64,000 bases of DNA from Rusavskia elegans (GCA_011316305.1 SAUG01000113.1:62001-126000); one strand, 5' to 3'; shown: positions 35,046 to 45,508, numbered from the stretch's first letter. Translations and numbers: made by a program. The notes: generated by a model not told the origin, from the sequence alone.

Positions 35046-37446
35046 ATGTCGTTATTCGGAAGTTCTCCACCAGAAGAGCCCAGCCAATCTACACGCTCCG
35101 GAAAGTCACAATCGCTTTTCGACGACGATCGCACAACTGGCGCTGCCAATTCTTCACTCTTCGATGATGGCGACGGCAGTGGACCCTCCCCTTGGGACAT
35201 GCCCAACCCCAAGAAGTCTGCAAAGGGAGACCTGGTCAAGACATTGCTCCCCGCGACGAGTGTTCCAGAGAGCTATGTCGATGCCTTCGACGTTGTTCTG
35301 GAGGCTGGCCTTGAACCTGGCGCGAGCTCAATCACCCTAGCAGGAGCAAGGAAGCTGTTCGACGGAAGTGGAGTGGATGCCGATGAGCAAACCAGGATCG
35401 TCAACCTCGTAACCGGCGGGCAAGAACCATCTGGCCGACTGGGGCGGAGCGAGTTCAACGTCTTGATTGCGCTTATTGGTCTCGCACAAGAACATGAGGA
35501 ACTCAGCTTGGACGGAGTTGATGAGCGAAGGAGAAGTACGCTGCTCGACAACAGTGACATGAGATGTTTGGAAGACAGGCTCACGATACACTAGATCTGC
35601 CGGAACCCTCCCTACCAGCTATCCAACAGATGAAGACAGCCAAGGTGTCAGAAAACAGAAAGCATTCCTCTCCGTCATCGCGTGAAATCCAGGCGCCCCC
35701 TAACGAGCCTTCTCCGGACGCATCGCCTCCAAAGTCGAAGCGGCTGAGCAGAGACTCGCTGGAGAACTTGGATGCAGATCCCTGGGGCAGCCCAGCTCTG
35801 CACAAAGGACATGTACACACCAACTCCGTACGCAACGAGGCCACGCCGTCTGCAAACGGAGTGACTGCAGCAAGGCCCTTAGTTGGAGCAGCTGCTGGGA
35901 GTAACAGGACGACAAGCGCCTTCACCACCCATTCAGAACTTCCCGATTCTGCCTCCTCTACACTCCACAATGACGACGCTACTACCGGCCAGACCGACGG
36001 AAGTGCCGGTGGTTGGGGTTCATTCGGAAATCCAGGTCAAGGTGGACTAGGTAATGGCTTCAGCGGAGACGAGCAGGGGAACCAGTCCAGTAGACCCGTA
36101 TCGCGATCCCTCGGCGGTGGGCGAACGAACCGGCATATCGAAGAGACTGTGACAGTCACCCTCCTCCCGGAAAAGGAGGGAATGTTCCTGTTCCAGCATC
36201 GAAACTACGAAGTGAAAAGCGCACGACGAGGAAGCACTGTAGTCCGAAGATACAGCGACTTCGTCTGGCTTCTCGATTGCCTACACAAGAAGTATCCATT
36301 TCGCCAACTCCCTCTCTTACCGCCCAAAAGAGTCGCAGTAAACGGCCGCCATCTCGCAACAGACTCCAACTTCGTCGAAAAGCGCCGCCGCGGCCTCGTC
36401 CGCTTCGCCAACGCCCTCGTCCGCCATCCCGTCCTGGGGCAAGAAGAACTCGTCAAAATGTTCCTCACCATCCCCACGGAACTCGCCGGCCTCCGCAAGC
36501 AAGTCTCTTCCTCCGTCCAAGAAGAATTCACCGGCCGCCGCCTCCCGCCCGACCTCGAAGACTCCCTCCCGACCAACCTCCTCGAAACCTTCGACACCGT
36601 CCGCTCCGGCGTCCGCCAATCCGCAGAAGCCTACATCAACCTCTGTACGCTCCTCGAGCGACTGATAAAACGCAAACAAGGCATCGCACTCGACCACCTC
36701 CGCTTCTCCCACGCCCTTACCGACCTCACTGAATTCAGCCCCACCACCTACGCAACCGACACCAACGACGTCCCCCTTCTCAACGAGGGCATCGCTTCCA
36801 CCGCCAAGCACCTCGCCACCTCGCAGACTTTGCTCGAAAACGAAGCCCGCGTTTGGGACGAGGGCGTGCTTGAGGAATTCAAGAAGCAGAGGGATACCCT
36901 GGTCGGAGTGAGAGATATGTTCGATCGAAGGGATCGCTATTCCAAGGATAATATCCCCTATTTGGAACGCAGGATCGAGAGTAACGAGCAGAAATTGGCG
37001 GGCTTGATGAATCGGCCGAGTAATGCGCCGGTGAAGCCGGGAGAGCAGGAGAAGTTGGAGCAGGCGGTCAGGACGGTATGTCTCGATATTATCTTCTCTT
37101 TTCTTCCTGTCTGTCTTTTGCGCGCAAACACCGTTCCACCCCCCAGGAAAGCTCTGTATCTCCGTGCATGCCTTTCAAAAAGTTTCCAATTTCAATGGAT
37201 GGTGACAAAGAACTAATATCAATTCCAAAAAAAAAGGACAAACAATCCATCGTCGACCAACACGCCCGCTCCGTCCTCATCAAGGAATGCTTGAGGGACG
37301 AACTCCAATATTTCCAGCAGAGCCAGTATCATGTCAGTAAATTGCACCAGGGGTGGAGTCAGGAGAGGGTCAAGTATGCGGAGCTGCAGGTCGATAATTG
37401 GAGGGCGTTGAGTGAGGAGGTGGAGAATATGCCTACGGGGGATTGA
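35046..37446 (+). CDS. mvp1: Sorting nexin Mvp1 (SNX8-like, PX-BAR)
   Basis: Model: join(35046..35535, 35595..37075, 37237..37446), 726 aa, introns 59 and 161 bp. MSLFGSSPPEEP opens a region with a helical domain (PESYVDAFDVVLEAGLEPGA ... FNVLIALIGLAQEHEELSLD) ending GVDERRR|NLPEP, a Mvp1 hallmark across the first intron. A Ser/Thr-rich linker follows, then a PX domain at about residues 347-460 (YEVKSARRGSTVVRRYSDFV, LPLLPPKRV) that binds PtdIns3P. The rest is a BAR-like helical region ending QHARSVLIKECLRDELQYFQ and HVSKLHQGWSQERV. Mvp1 acts in retrograde sorting and tubule formation at endosomes. The second intron acceptor follows a run of A (37229-37236), an unusual polypurine context, but it alone restores frame. 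Confidence 0.86.
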
Positions 37447-37455
37447 TTCTGCTTT

Positions 37456-37498
37456 GGGGGTAGAGGGAGGGGAGAGGGAAGAGAGGGGAGGGGAGGGG
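37456..37498 (+). repeat. G-rich tract with G-quadruplex pattern after MVP1 stop
   Basis: Ten bases after the MVP1 stop codon the plus strand has at least six runs of three to five G separated by 1-5 purines (begins GGGGGTAGAGGGAGGGG). Any four runs meet the standard quadruplex pattern. It would lie in the MVP1 3' UTR, so the RNA could fold as well. Confidence 0.7.
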
Positions 37499-37584
37499 AA
37501 GAAGCAGGAGAGGCAGAGGAAGGGGATGGGAGTGTGTATGTATGCTATGGATATCCAAATTGAAGAGTGAGATCGCTTTTTTGG

Positions 37585-37975
37585 TATTTGTGCTATCTGA
37601 TGCTGATCTTGTTGGAAAGGGGGTTGGAAGGAGAAGCCTCTCTGTCGTCGAAGGCCTACGGATTTAGACGACCTCCCAAGTTTGTGTGCTATCTAATACT
37701 GAGGAAAAGATGCTTCTTGTGTGATGGATGATGCTGGTTTTTGCTGAGAAATGGGCTGGAAGGAAAAAGCGTCTGTTGTTAAAGGCCCATCGAAATTGAA
37801 GAAGGATCATGAGGGTATGCTTTCTGTGGGTGTTTGTGCTAATGTAATACTGAGGGAAAGATGCTGGTGGTGTTAGGAGTGATGCTGATTATGCTGAGAA
37901 GTGGGTTGGAAGGGAAAGCGTCTGTTGTTGAAGGACTATTGATTTCATCGACGACCTCCCCCCAAGGGCCTCTGT
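37585..37975. repeat. Three degenerate direct repeats of about 95-145 bp
   Basis: Copies begin near 37585, 37681 and 37829. Shared blocks include TTTGTGCTA, AATACTGAGG, GATGCTG, TGCTGAGAA, GGTTGGAAGG, GCGTCTGTTGTT and GACGACCTCCC. By eye copies two and three are most alike. Read on the minus strand, related peptides appear (PSTTDAFPSNPLL, PLTTDAFSFQPIS, PSTTERLLLPTP), so the unit may once have been coding or it may be a plain minisatellite. Confidence 0.6.
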
Positions 37976-38246
37976 GAAAAGGCTCGGCATTCCACAAGCT
38001 GAAGGCTGTTGTAGGGTTCTGGACTGCGATGTCCATCACCACTGGATACGGCCGTAAGAAGAGAGAGGGTGGTGGAGACGTGGTTGTGTTGCAGATACGG
38101 CCGAGCTCGATGAGATGTGGATTGAAAGCATGATTCTATGGTTGGGCGCCATAAAGACTGGTGTAAACCACACCCTCGACGAAGCCGCGTCTCTTGTTAG
38201 GCTTGGGCTTCAGGGTCTGGTCGAAGCTGTGCAAGGGAAATCGTCG
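37976..38246. other. Intergenic next to 2EXR remnant
   Basis: No recognised gene. A minus-strand open frame (38042 down to 37839) runs into the degenerate repeats, but it matches nothing I know. Confidence 0.35.
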
Positions 38247-38990
38247 TTACCCAGATTGTGGGTAAGAAGGAACTGGGGTCGACTTGCGCTTGACATTTTG
38301 ATGAGCCTGTCGAATTTCTCTGGCCGAAAGGAGAGCTGAACCAACCTCCCTCTGATCAGTCCCAGGCTTTCTGTTTAGAATCTGGCGAGCCCGAGCAGAT
38401 AGATTTTTGGGAGAATCCGTCAGCGTGTAGCTTCCATTCTTCTCCCTTTTTAGGATGGTGAGCTTCTTCTTCAACCTTTCCAGATAGTCTCTTTTTCCTT
38501 CTTCATCCTCTTTGGAAAACCATTCAGGTACTTCCCTGGACCAGTACCCTTTTTGGATAAGCCCAGCTTCCTTCTTGTCCTGGATATCCGTTATCGTTAA
38601 GTATGAGTCCATGTCGTAGACGTAGACGTAGTCACAATCTTCGTGGCTGAACAAACGGCAACAACCGAATGGACACCAGCAGTTGCTGATGTCAATGGTC
38701 ACTGTCTCTGGATCAAACCAGATGCTATGCACACTACACATCTTATTAGCTCAACTGTCGACCAGCTTGCTGACGCGTCTGTCATGTATGTTGCGCCTTC
38801 TCGCAGAACTCAATTCATACATGTGGTCTGCGTCACCGGCGCAACGTCCGAAGACATATGATCTATTCAAGTCCGCTTCATTTTCATCATCGTGGTACGC
38901 AGGATCCAGGTCCCTAAAGTCAAGAGATATGATGATGTGCTTGGAGTGTCTGACGACTGACCGAGGTTCCTGAAAATGCCCGGGTAACGG
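38247..38990 (-). pseudogene. 5'-truncated 2EXR-family pseudogene with in-frame stop
   Basis: One minus-strand frame from about 38990 to 38247 encodes IIISLDFRDLDPAYHDDENE, NIHDRRVSKLVDS, then a TGA stop at 38751-38753, then ETVTIDISNCWCPFGCCRLF and a lysine-rich tail. The intact neighbour at 39379-40116 has the parallel blocks SLDFRDLDLDW, VIHDRRVGILLDG and AVIDIKRCWCFHGCCRLI in the same order, which shows both that the two are paralogues and that the stop interrupts coding sequence. The N-terminal LPPEIRN part is missing; upstream sequence to 39378 does not contain it. The 164-codon frame after the stop (ATG at 38741) could still be translated alone, but homology suggests a decaying copy. 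Confidence 0.7.
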
Positions 38991-39378
38991 GTGGCTGATT
39001 GGGAAATTGTTCGGAAAATAAACATAGAGTGTATGCAGTCAAGTGCAAGTTGTCGAGACAACAGCTGACGGTGCCAATCAACACATCAGTGAAGTAAATT
39101 GAGTACCAGCGGTACTACCGATGTGCAAAATAACAGTCGATGCGTTTGGTCCTCGCCGGGATGAGCATTGGTGCACACGGACGGGACAATCAAAAAAAGC
39201 TTCACATAGGTGTGTGGCAATAATTGTACAGGCTCATCCTTCGATTTGATGAGCAACACATGAACTGTGAATTATGGGAATGCATACAGAGGCCATCAAG
39301 CTGGCGAGATGCGGAAACCAAGATCTCTGCATGCAGTCAGTCAGTCACAGTAGATTCAAGCGCTTGAATGAATACTAC
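38991..39378. other. Intergenic between 2EXR paralogues
   Basis: 388 bp with no open frame matching the missing 5' half of the pseudogene. It contains a short GACTGACTGACT-like simple repeat in reverse complement near 39340. Nothing else seen. Confidence 0.4.
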
Positions 39379-40116
39379 CTATTGAGATCGTCCCTCTTGT
39401 CCACTTTCAATGACTAATGTGTAGTCTACGCCGTCCTTGACCTTTGTTTGTAACCCAGATGGAAATTTTTCCTGCACGATTGATAACTCCGCCTCATTAT
39501 AGATACCCATTATTTTGATCTTTTTCGCTTTGATCTCGGTCATATCCAGCTGGTCGATCAAGCGGCAACACCCATGGAAGCACCAACACCTCTTAATGTC
39601 AATTACGGCTGTGTCCAGGTCCATCTTATCGAGCGCGTTCATCTTGACGCCCCACTCGCCGTCTAACAGAATTCCAACCCTTCTATCATGGATTACGGTC
39701 TGGCGGTCTGGTGAATCGGGATCGTACCCTCCCTGGCATGGTTCTTCCAAGGATTCGTCACGCTTGTCTAGTTCATCAGCAAGCCAATCGAGATCCAGAT
39801 CTCTGAAATCTAAGGAGACTGTCACGTCTCGAAATAACGCCGCTTTGCCGTCGAAAACCCAGGGAGTTTCAATGCACCAGATGTTACGCCCATACCAAAT
39901 GAGCTCCGATTCCGCATTGATCTGCTTGTTGACTCGGAGTAACGCTAGATTAGGGTTGTGGTTCCTCGACTTTGCATCACTCGCGGGATGAGACGTAAGC
40001 TCAAGTCTTGGATTATCGTAACAGGACGGCAGTAGCATGATCTCTCTTGGTACCACTAGGCAGTATCCATAGACCATGTTGCGGATTTCCGGAGGAAGAC
40101 CTAAGAAGTGGGGCAT
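39379..40116 (-). CDS. 2EXR-domain protein
   Basis: Single-exon model, 245 aa, ATG at 40116 (MPHFLGLPPEIRNMVYGYCL). The opening LPPEIRNMVYGYCLVVPREI and ALLRVNKQINAESELIWYGR, then FDGKAALFRDVTVSLDFRDL, are the standard 2EXR/F-box-like N-terminal pattern that is greatly expanded in Pezizomycotina. A Cys/His cluster (CWCFHGCC) is shared with the adjacent pseudogene. The function is unknown; some relatives are annotated as F-box-like but no Skp1 contact can be shown here. Upstream of the ATG the frame is open for a few codons to a possible 3' splice site (TTCAAG), so an extra 5' exon cannot be excluded. Confidence 0.65.
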   Translation of the reverse strand: MPHFLGLPPEIRNMVYGYCLVVPREIMLLPSCYDNPRLELTSHPASDAKSRNHNPNLALLRVNKQINAESELIWYGRNIWCIETPWVFDGKAALFRDVTVSLDFRDLDLDWLADELDKRDESLEEPCQGGYDPDSPDRQTVIHDRRVGILLDGEWGVKMNALDKMDLDTAVIDIKRCWCFHGCCRLIDQLDMTEIKAKKIKIMGIYNEAELSIVQEKFPSGLQTKVKDGVDYTLVIESGQEGRSQ

Positions 40117-41083
40117 TTTGCGCGAGGATACTTGAATCAAATCAGTGATAAAGGTTCATAGGATGCTGGGGATCGTTTGTAGGGCTCACATACGCTTATG
40201 AAACAACACACTGTCCGGCGTCGGGATCGCACAGCTTCCTCAGGAAGCTGTGTGCAGTGTCGGTATTCGGCAGCTGTAGAATGAATCTGTACTTCATATT
40301 CAATCACACGCCTGAGGATGCGAGATCTTTGCAACTTACCAGGCGAGGTCCTCGTAAACCTCGGGAGTAGTTCCTGTGCAGCATCAAATGCGGCAGAAAA
40401 GGGTCTTATCTCAGACGGGAACCGGATGGAGGGGTTGAATGTTGCAAGTGTGCGGTATGATTGAAGGAGTGCAGATCGAGTGAGTGACTGTAGGGATGAA
40501 ACCTGTTGAATGAACCGAGATTGACATTTACTTCACACGATCGGTATGCTCACGCTAGTTGGGACCAGCTGTGGAGTCTCCCATAGAAGCAGCGAGGAAG
40601 GACCAGACGGAACGTCGTTATAACACGACTTCCATGCGAAACGAAGCATTCAAATCTGACGCAATCGAACAGGACAAAAGAGCGTGATTTCCCACTTTGT
40701 TGTAGAAGTCTGTTTTCTTACGCAAGGAGGTGGCATTGTACTCCTACTTGAATAGGTGTTCTGGATAAGAGCTACTACCGCGATATAGGGAATGCAAAGG
40801 TGTCAGGACAATAAGCTGGCGCGAACGGGAGCTCCGTGGAGAGTTGACTCTGATTCGAAGCGAGGAAATTGACATTGGTTAATACATCGCTCGTCAATAC
40901 TACCAGTATTCATGTAGAGATTACCAGTGACTGTCACTTGAGTACGTCATCACGCATATCAGTTCGCGTCTACCGCGTATCGCGGCTACATCAGTATATT
41001 TGATCGTTAGACGTCAGCTATCTCGGGTTGGACGATGGTTTGCTCGCAAACCATTCTGTTTGTCTGGTATCTCAATCTGCAGA
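40117..41083. other. Intergenic, 2EXR gene to DCN1
   Basis: 967 bp without a supported gene; a divergent promoter region. It contains a perfect 10-bp hairpin at 40230-40252 (CACAGCTTCC, 3-nt loop, complement). No repeats or tRNA seen. Confidence 0.45.
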
Positions 41084-42232
41084 ATGCCGTCCTATACCCC
41101 AATCCAGAAGTCTGCAATACAGCAATTCACAGGCTTCACCCACACCAAGGAATCAGTCGCTGCCAAACAACTTAAGAGCCACAATTGGAACATTGAACAA
41201 GCAGTCGATGCGTGAGTCAAACCTTCACATGTCTTTATATACACCTCTCCAATAGACAATGTCCGTAAACTTCTTTTCAAAAGCTCTACACAGTATCATG
41301 TTCAGATTTACCCCTGGGAAGCGCAGGGTTGACGAGTACCCACCCAATGACAGATACTTCCAATCCAACAACTCTTCCAAAGACGCCTCATCTAGCACCT
41401 CAGCCCTAACCAAACTTTTCGACTCATACCGAGGTACATTCATCCCCAAAAGCCCACTATCTTCAACCCAGGCACTGAACCACCAAACCTTGCAGACAAC
41501 CCCAAAGATGAACCCGATACCATCGGCGTCGAAGGTAGCATGCGCTACCTCCAAGACCTCGGCCTCTCCCTCGAAGAACCCGTCGTCCTCGCCATCCTCA
41601 CCGAACTCGCCGCCCCCACAATGGGCGAACTGACCCGCTCCGGTTTCGTCGAGGGCTGGAAACGATTACGGTATACCCCTACCCTTCAACCGTCCCCCAC
41701 AAAAAACCCTGTACCCTCCAAGAACACCCTAAAAAAAAAACACCCCATCTCTCCTATACAATTCAATAACAAATCTCCCCTCATCAGTGCCTCCACCCTC
41801 ACCGACCAAAAATCCACCCTCCCCACCCTCCGCACCTCCCTCTCCACCTCCCTCTCCTCCCCCCAAGGCCTCTTCCGCCAAACCTACAAACACACCTTCC
41901 GCCTCGCCCTAGCCCCAGGCCAACGTTCCCTCCCGCTCGAAACGGCCCTCGAATACTGGCGCCTTCTCCTCTCCCCACCGGCAATAAACTGGAACACCAA
42001 GACGACGCCCTGGTTGGATTACTTGATCGAGTATTTGACCACGAAATGGAAGAAGGGCGTCAGTAAGGATATGTGGGAGCAGACGGCTGTGTTTGTGGGG
42101 AAGAGTTTGGAGGATGAGACGATGGGTTGGTGGAGTGAGGATGGGGCTTGGCCTGGGTGTTTGGATGAGTTTGTGGGGTTTGTGAGGGAGAAGAGGGGGG
42201 ATGGTGGGGAGGAACAGGCGATGGAGATGTAA
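41084..42232 (+). CDS. dcn1: Defective-in-cullin-neddylation protein 1
   Basis: Model: join(41084..41211, 41354..41433, 41496..41670, 41788..42232), 275 aa; introns 142, 62 and 117 bp. An N-terminal UBA domain (SAIQQFTGFTHTKESVAAKQ, WNIEQAVDAYFQ) is followed by the linker LFDSYRDNPKDEPDTIGVEG and the PONY/cullin-binding domain: YLQDLGLSLEEPVVLAILTE, the family-specific GFVEGWKRL, FRLALAPGQRSLPLETALEY, and the C-terminal acidic/aromatic patch (DMWEQTAVFVGKSLEDETMG, AWPGCLDEFVGFVREK). Dcn1 is a co-E3 that brings Ubc12~NEDD8 to cullins, thereby activating SCF ligases. The third intron is 3n and stop-free. The gene is convergent with SAF1, another SCF factor. Confidence 0.9.
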
Positions 42233-42560
42233 GAGTTGGGGATATTGTTATTGAATCTGTGGGTGTGGGTTTTGCGGGAACGTACGTAACGAAGGCATGT
42301 TTAACATGATGGCCTGGCGCACATGGTTGGAGGCAGTAACGTCCATTCGAGAGAAGTCCATTAACGAGTGCATAGCGTGGCAGTCTTTGGAATAATGTCA
42401 AAGGCTTTAGACAGACATATCGGTCCAATGGATACAGCTTTGTTGTGCCTACATGGTTACGAGATTGCAGCCTAGAGAAACCTTCAAATCGTAATGGTTT
42501 ACCGTGGTTTTGTAATGCGCTATCAGGTCGCTTCGTCAGCTATTCATACAATCATTGCTT
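42233..42560. other. Intergenic between convergent DCN1 and SAF1
   Basis: 328 bp; probably both 3' UTRs. Nothing else is recognisable. Confidence 0.45.
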
Positions 42561-44824
42561 TCATTCCGTGATCTCAATCTCTCCCGGCATCGCCTCACCA
42601 TTCGCCATCCTCAGCCTCGGAAACGGCTGATCACTCCACGAATACCTCGTCCGATCTCCTAGCTCCTCCTGCTCAGTCTCCTTCTTCTGCTCCTCCTCCA
42701 ACTTCTCATCCCTCTCCTGTAACCCCAGAAATTTCCTCACAAGACGCGAGATCGAGTCGCGAAGCCACTGCAGTGCCTTGGACAGCTGGTCCCAGGGTGC
42801 ATCAATATCCTCCCACATCCCGTCATGCCAGTCATACTTTTCAGCCTTCACTTCGTCATCCACCGTGTCGGGCACAACATGCATCTGCCTCGACCGCTGT
42901 GCCTGTTCCTCGTCCACCAGCACCAAAGCCGCGGTATGCCAACCCGCAGCCGCGACCTTCAGAACGAAATAACTCCCCATGGCACCCTCCTCCACTACCC
43001 CATCTTCCCACTTCTTGCCTTCTCGTTCAAAGTAATCCCCAACTGCCGTGACGGCCGCAACATTCTGCGCCGCCTGGCCTCTGCGCGGCAGTATCATATC
43101 ACCCCTTGCTTTCGCTTCACCCTCCATCCCTGCTTTTTCCTTCATCTCGCCGAGCCAGCGCTGCATCAGGCGCTCGAACCATACCTGACGGCCAACATTG
43201 CGGCCTAACGTGCCGTCCGACGAGAAGTGTTCGGCTATGAGTCCACGCAGAGGACCAGTGCCTTCTGGGAATCCCAGACCCAAGGCACCGCAAGATTGGG
43301 AATCAGCACCGTAGGCTAAGATAGTCCCGTTCGATCGGAGTGCCTGGAAATGGTAATCGCCAAACGCGACTGAAGTGATGGAATTGTTCTGGAGAGCTGG
43401 AATGACGGTTGGGGCTGGGTGGGATGGTTCTGTCGACGTGGAGTCGTATGTACCAGCATTAAAGGCATCAAGCATCGCCCGATTGCCCATCAAAACATTT
43501 CCTGATTTAGTGAAGATTGCGAAGGAGCGGAATGAGCCTTGAAGATCCTGTATCTCGAAAGGGGAATCTGAAGAGGAAGGGTAGAAGGCTGTAATCTCTA
43601 TGGGCGCAGGTGGGTCAAGATCAGGTAAAGGAAAAACGGCTTGATAAAGGAAGACCTTGTTGAAGCTGGTGATGAAAAGGATGAATTTCTCAAGAAGTAT
43701 GTGATGAGTGACCTGTCCAATGCGCGCTTCCAAGGTGTCTGGGGTCTCTCGACCATTACGGGATTGAGTGAAGCCGGTCCCAGGTACTATAGCGGTGTCG
43801 ATTAGAATCGCGTCCGCCTCGGCATTTCCAGCTCGCAAAGGGGTGTCATGAGGCCAATAAACGATGCCTGTGCCATTGACAAACATTGAAGCTCGGTCCC
43901 ATCCTATAAATCAAAAGATTAGCTAATCAGGACGGGTTTCTTCTGATGTTTGCATACCTGCAACAACACGTGTAACAACCTTGTCGCTCACATCAACGTG
44001 CAGGGGTTTGACCAGCCGAGCCTCTTCATTATTCCACTGCCAGACTTTGCCGTCATCGGCAAGACCAAGAATATGTGCTCTGCCGGTCGAGAATTGGCTG
44101 ATGGCAGTGCTGGGTTCATGGCGATCTTTGGTGGTTGGCGGATATGCTGACGGGAAAGTCAACCTTTTCGCTTGAGATGTGGCACGGTTCCTATCACGAC
44201 CCCGATGGACGCTGCGTGTCATGAAGGCTGAGGATGGGTCTATGCCTCCACACAAGTACATATTACCAATCGAGTTGAGCAGTGTGGTCGACCAACCTCT
44301 GCCCATGAGTCAGATGTGAAGCATGCATTACGCGTGCTAGTATGAATCTGTACTGACCCACATTGGACATCGGCAACAACGCCAACAGGTTCTGTCATAT
44401 CATCTAAAAGAACCTTCTTCGGCCATCCAATGTTTCGAGCTTTGACGTCTGCCCAGTCATGATACCCGGTCGAAGCTGGCCCCGTGGCTACGAAGCCATG
44501 GCCAAGATTTCCACAGCCATTGCTACCCCATGTGTACAGCTGTGTCTGAGTCCTCAGTCTCCGATACAGCCATTGCCAGCGAGCTCCATCTGCCTGGAGG
44601 AGCGGCTGGGGCGGGATGCGAAAAGTGGTACGAGTGAGAATTCGCCAGTAATTGGGGTCTTGCCGATAGGTGTGGAGTGTTTTGGTGCAACTAGTTAAAG
44701 CAAGGAAGTCGGCAGCATCGAGGTATGGGAAGATGGTGTAGAGTACGTCGGTTGCTTGGACTAGGTGAGTAGAGAGGCATCCGGAATAAAGGAGCTACTT
44801 ACGGAGGTCCAGTAAGGCTGTCAT
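42561..44824 (-). CDS. saf1: Saf1-like F-box protein with RCC1 repeats
   Basis: Model: complement(join(42561..43903, 43958..44298, 44358..44760, 44803..44824)), 702 aa, introns 54, 59 and 42 bp. The first exon is 22 nt; after splicing the protein begins MTALLDLLQATDVLYTIFPY, an F-box (LDAADFLALTSCTKTLHTYR ... YWRILTRTTF). RCC1-like propeller repeats follow: LYTWGSNGCGNLGHGF, STGRAHILGLADDGKVWQWN, ITSVAFGDYHFQALRSNGTI and LAYGADSQSCGALGLGFPEG. Yeast Saf1 is the F-box subunit of an SCF that ubiquitinates unprocessed vacuolar proteins. The C-terminal 100 residues are Glu/Lys-rich. An inverted-repeat element sits about 80 bp upstream of the start codon. Confidence 0.83.
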
Positions 44825-44900
44825 GGCTGATGGAGATATACACGAGAAAGCAGTTTGTTCAACTGAACTTCATCGAGGGGCAGTGCGGGAAGTGGGGCGG

Positions 44901-45508
44901 CTAGCGGTTTTGGCATATGCGGAATTAGGATATGCGGAACCGGTGCGACTCGCCCTACCGGCAACTTCGTATACGGTATAGAAAGTAAGAATAAGGTATA
45001 TAGATTACGGCCGAACCACTGTTTCACCGGGCACCAAAACCAGAACAAAAGAACTAAATATAGACTGCGGATTGAAAATAAAATTTCTATAAAACTTATA
45101 ATATTCGTTTTTTCGTTAAATTTCTATACAGTCTTAGAAATTTTCTAAAAAAAAAAATAGAGAGACGAAAGTAAAATCTGTTTAATATATCGCATCGGTT
45201 TCGTATATTCTAAAACCAATGCGACTCGTTTGATATAGTAAGATTTACGTTCTTTTCTCTTGACGAATTTACTTAGATACTCTTGTCTGACAAAAAACTA
45301 TTAAATAAAAATTTTAACTTAAAGCGTTAATATAAAATTTATAGACTATAAATAAGTTATCTACTATCTTCGGTTATTGCTCCTTAGTGTACTAGGCTAA
45401 TTTCAGACTAGTTAAGAATTGTTTATTGGTTTCTGAAGCGGCTGGTAGGGAGGTAAAATCTGTGCCAAGCGAGTCGCACTGGTTTCGCATATGCCAATTA
45501 CCTAGCGG
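44901..45508. mobile_element. Tandem inverted-repeat (MITE-like) element pair, RIP-affected
   Basis: The left end (44928-44953, GGATATGCGGAACCGGTG...) is an inverted copy of the right end (45469-45495), both containing GTGCGACTCGC. An internal junction at 45191-45223 has one right-type end (CGCATCGGTTT) directly followed by one left-type end (AAAACCAATGCG), making a hairpin. The simplest reading is two about 290-bp elements head to tail, each with its own TIRs. CTAGCGG directly repeats at 44901-44907 and 45502-45508 and may be the target duplication (7-8 bp). The interior is AT-rich with few CpA/TpG and has no open frame. Confidence 0.65.

Noticed and set aside
38247..38741. A separate complete gene starting at the ATG 38741
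   Set aside because: Conserved 2EXR blocks continue in the same frame upstream of this ATG, beyond the TGA, so the frame is the tail of a broken copy. Translation from this ATG remains possible.
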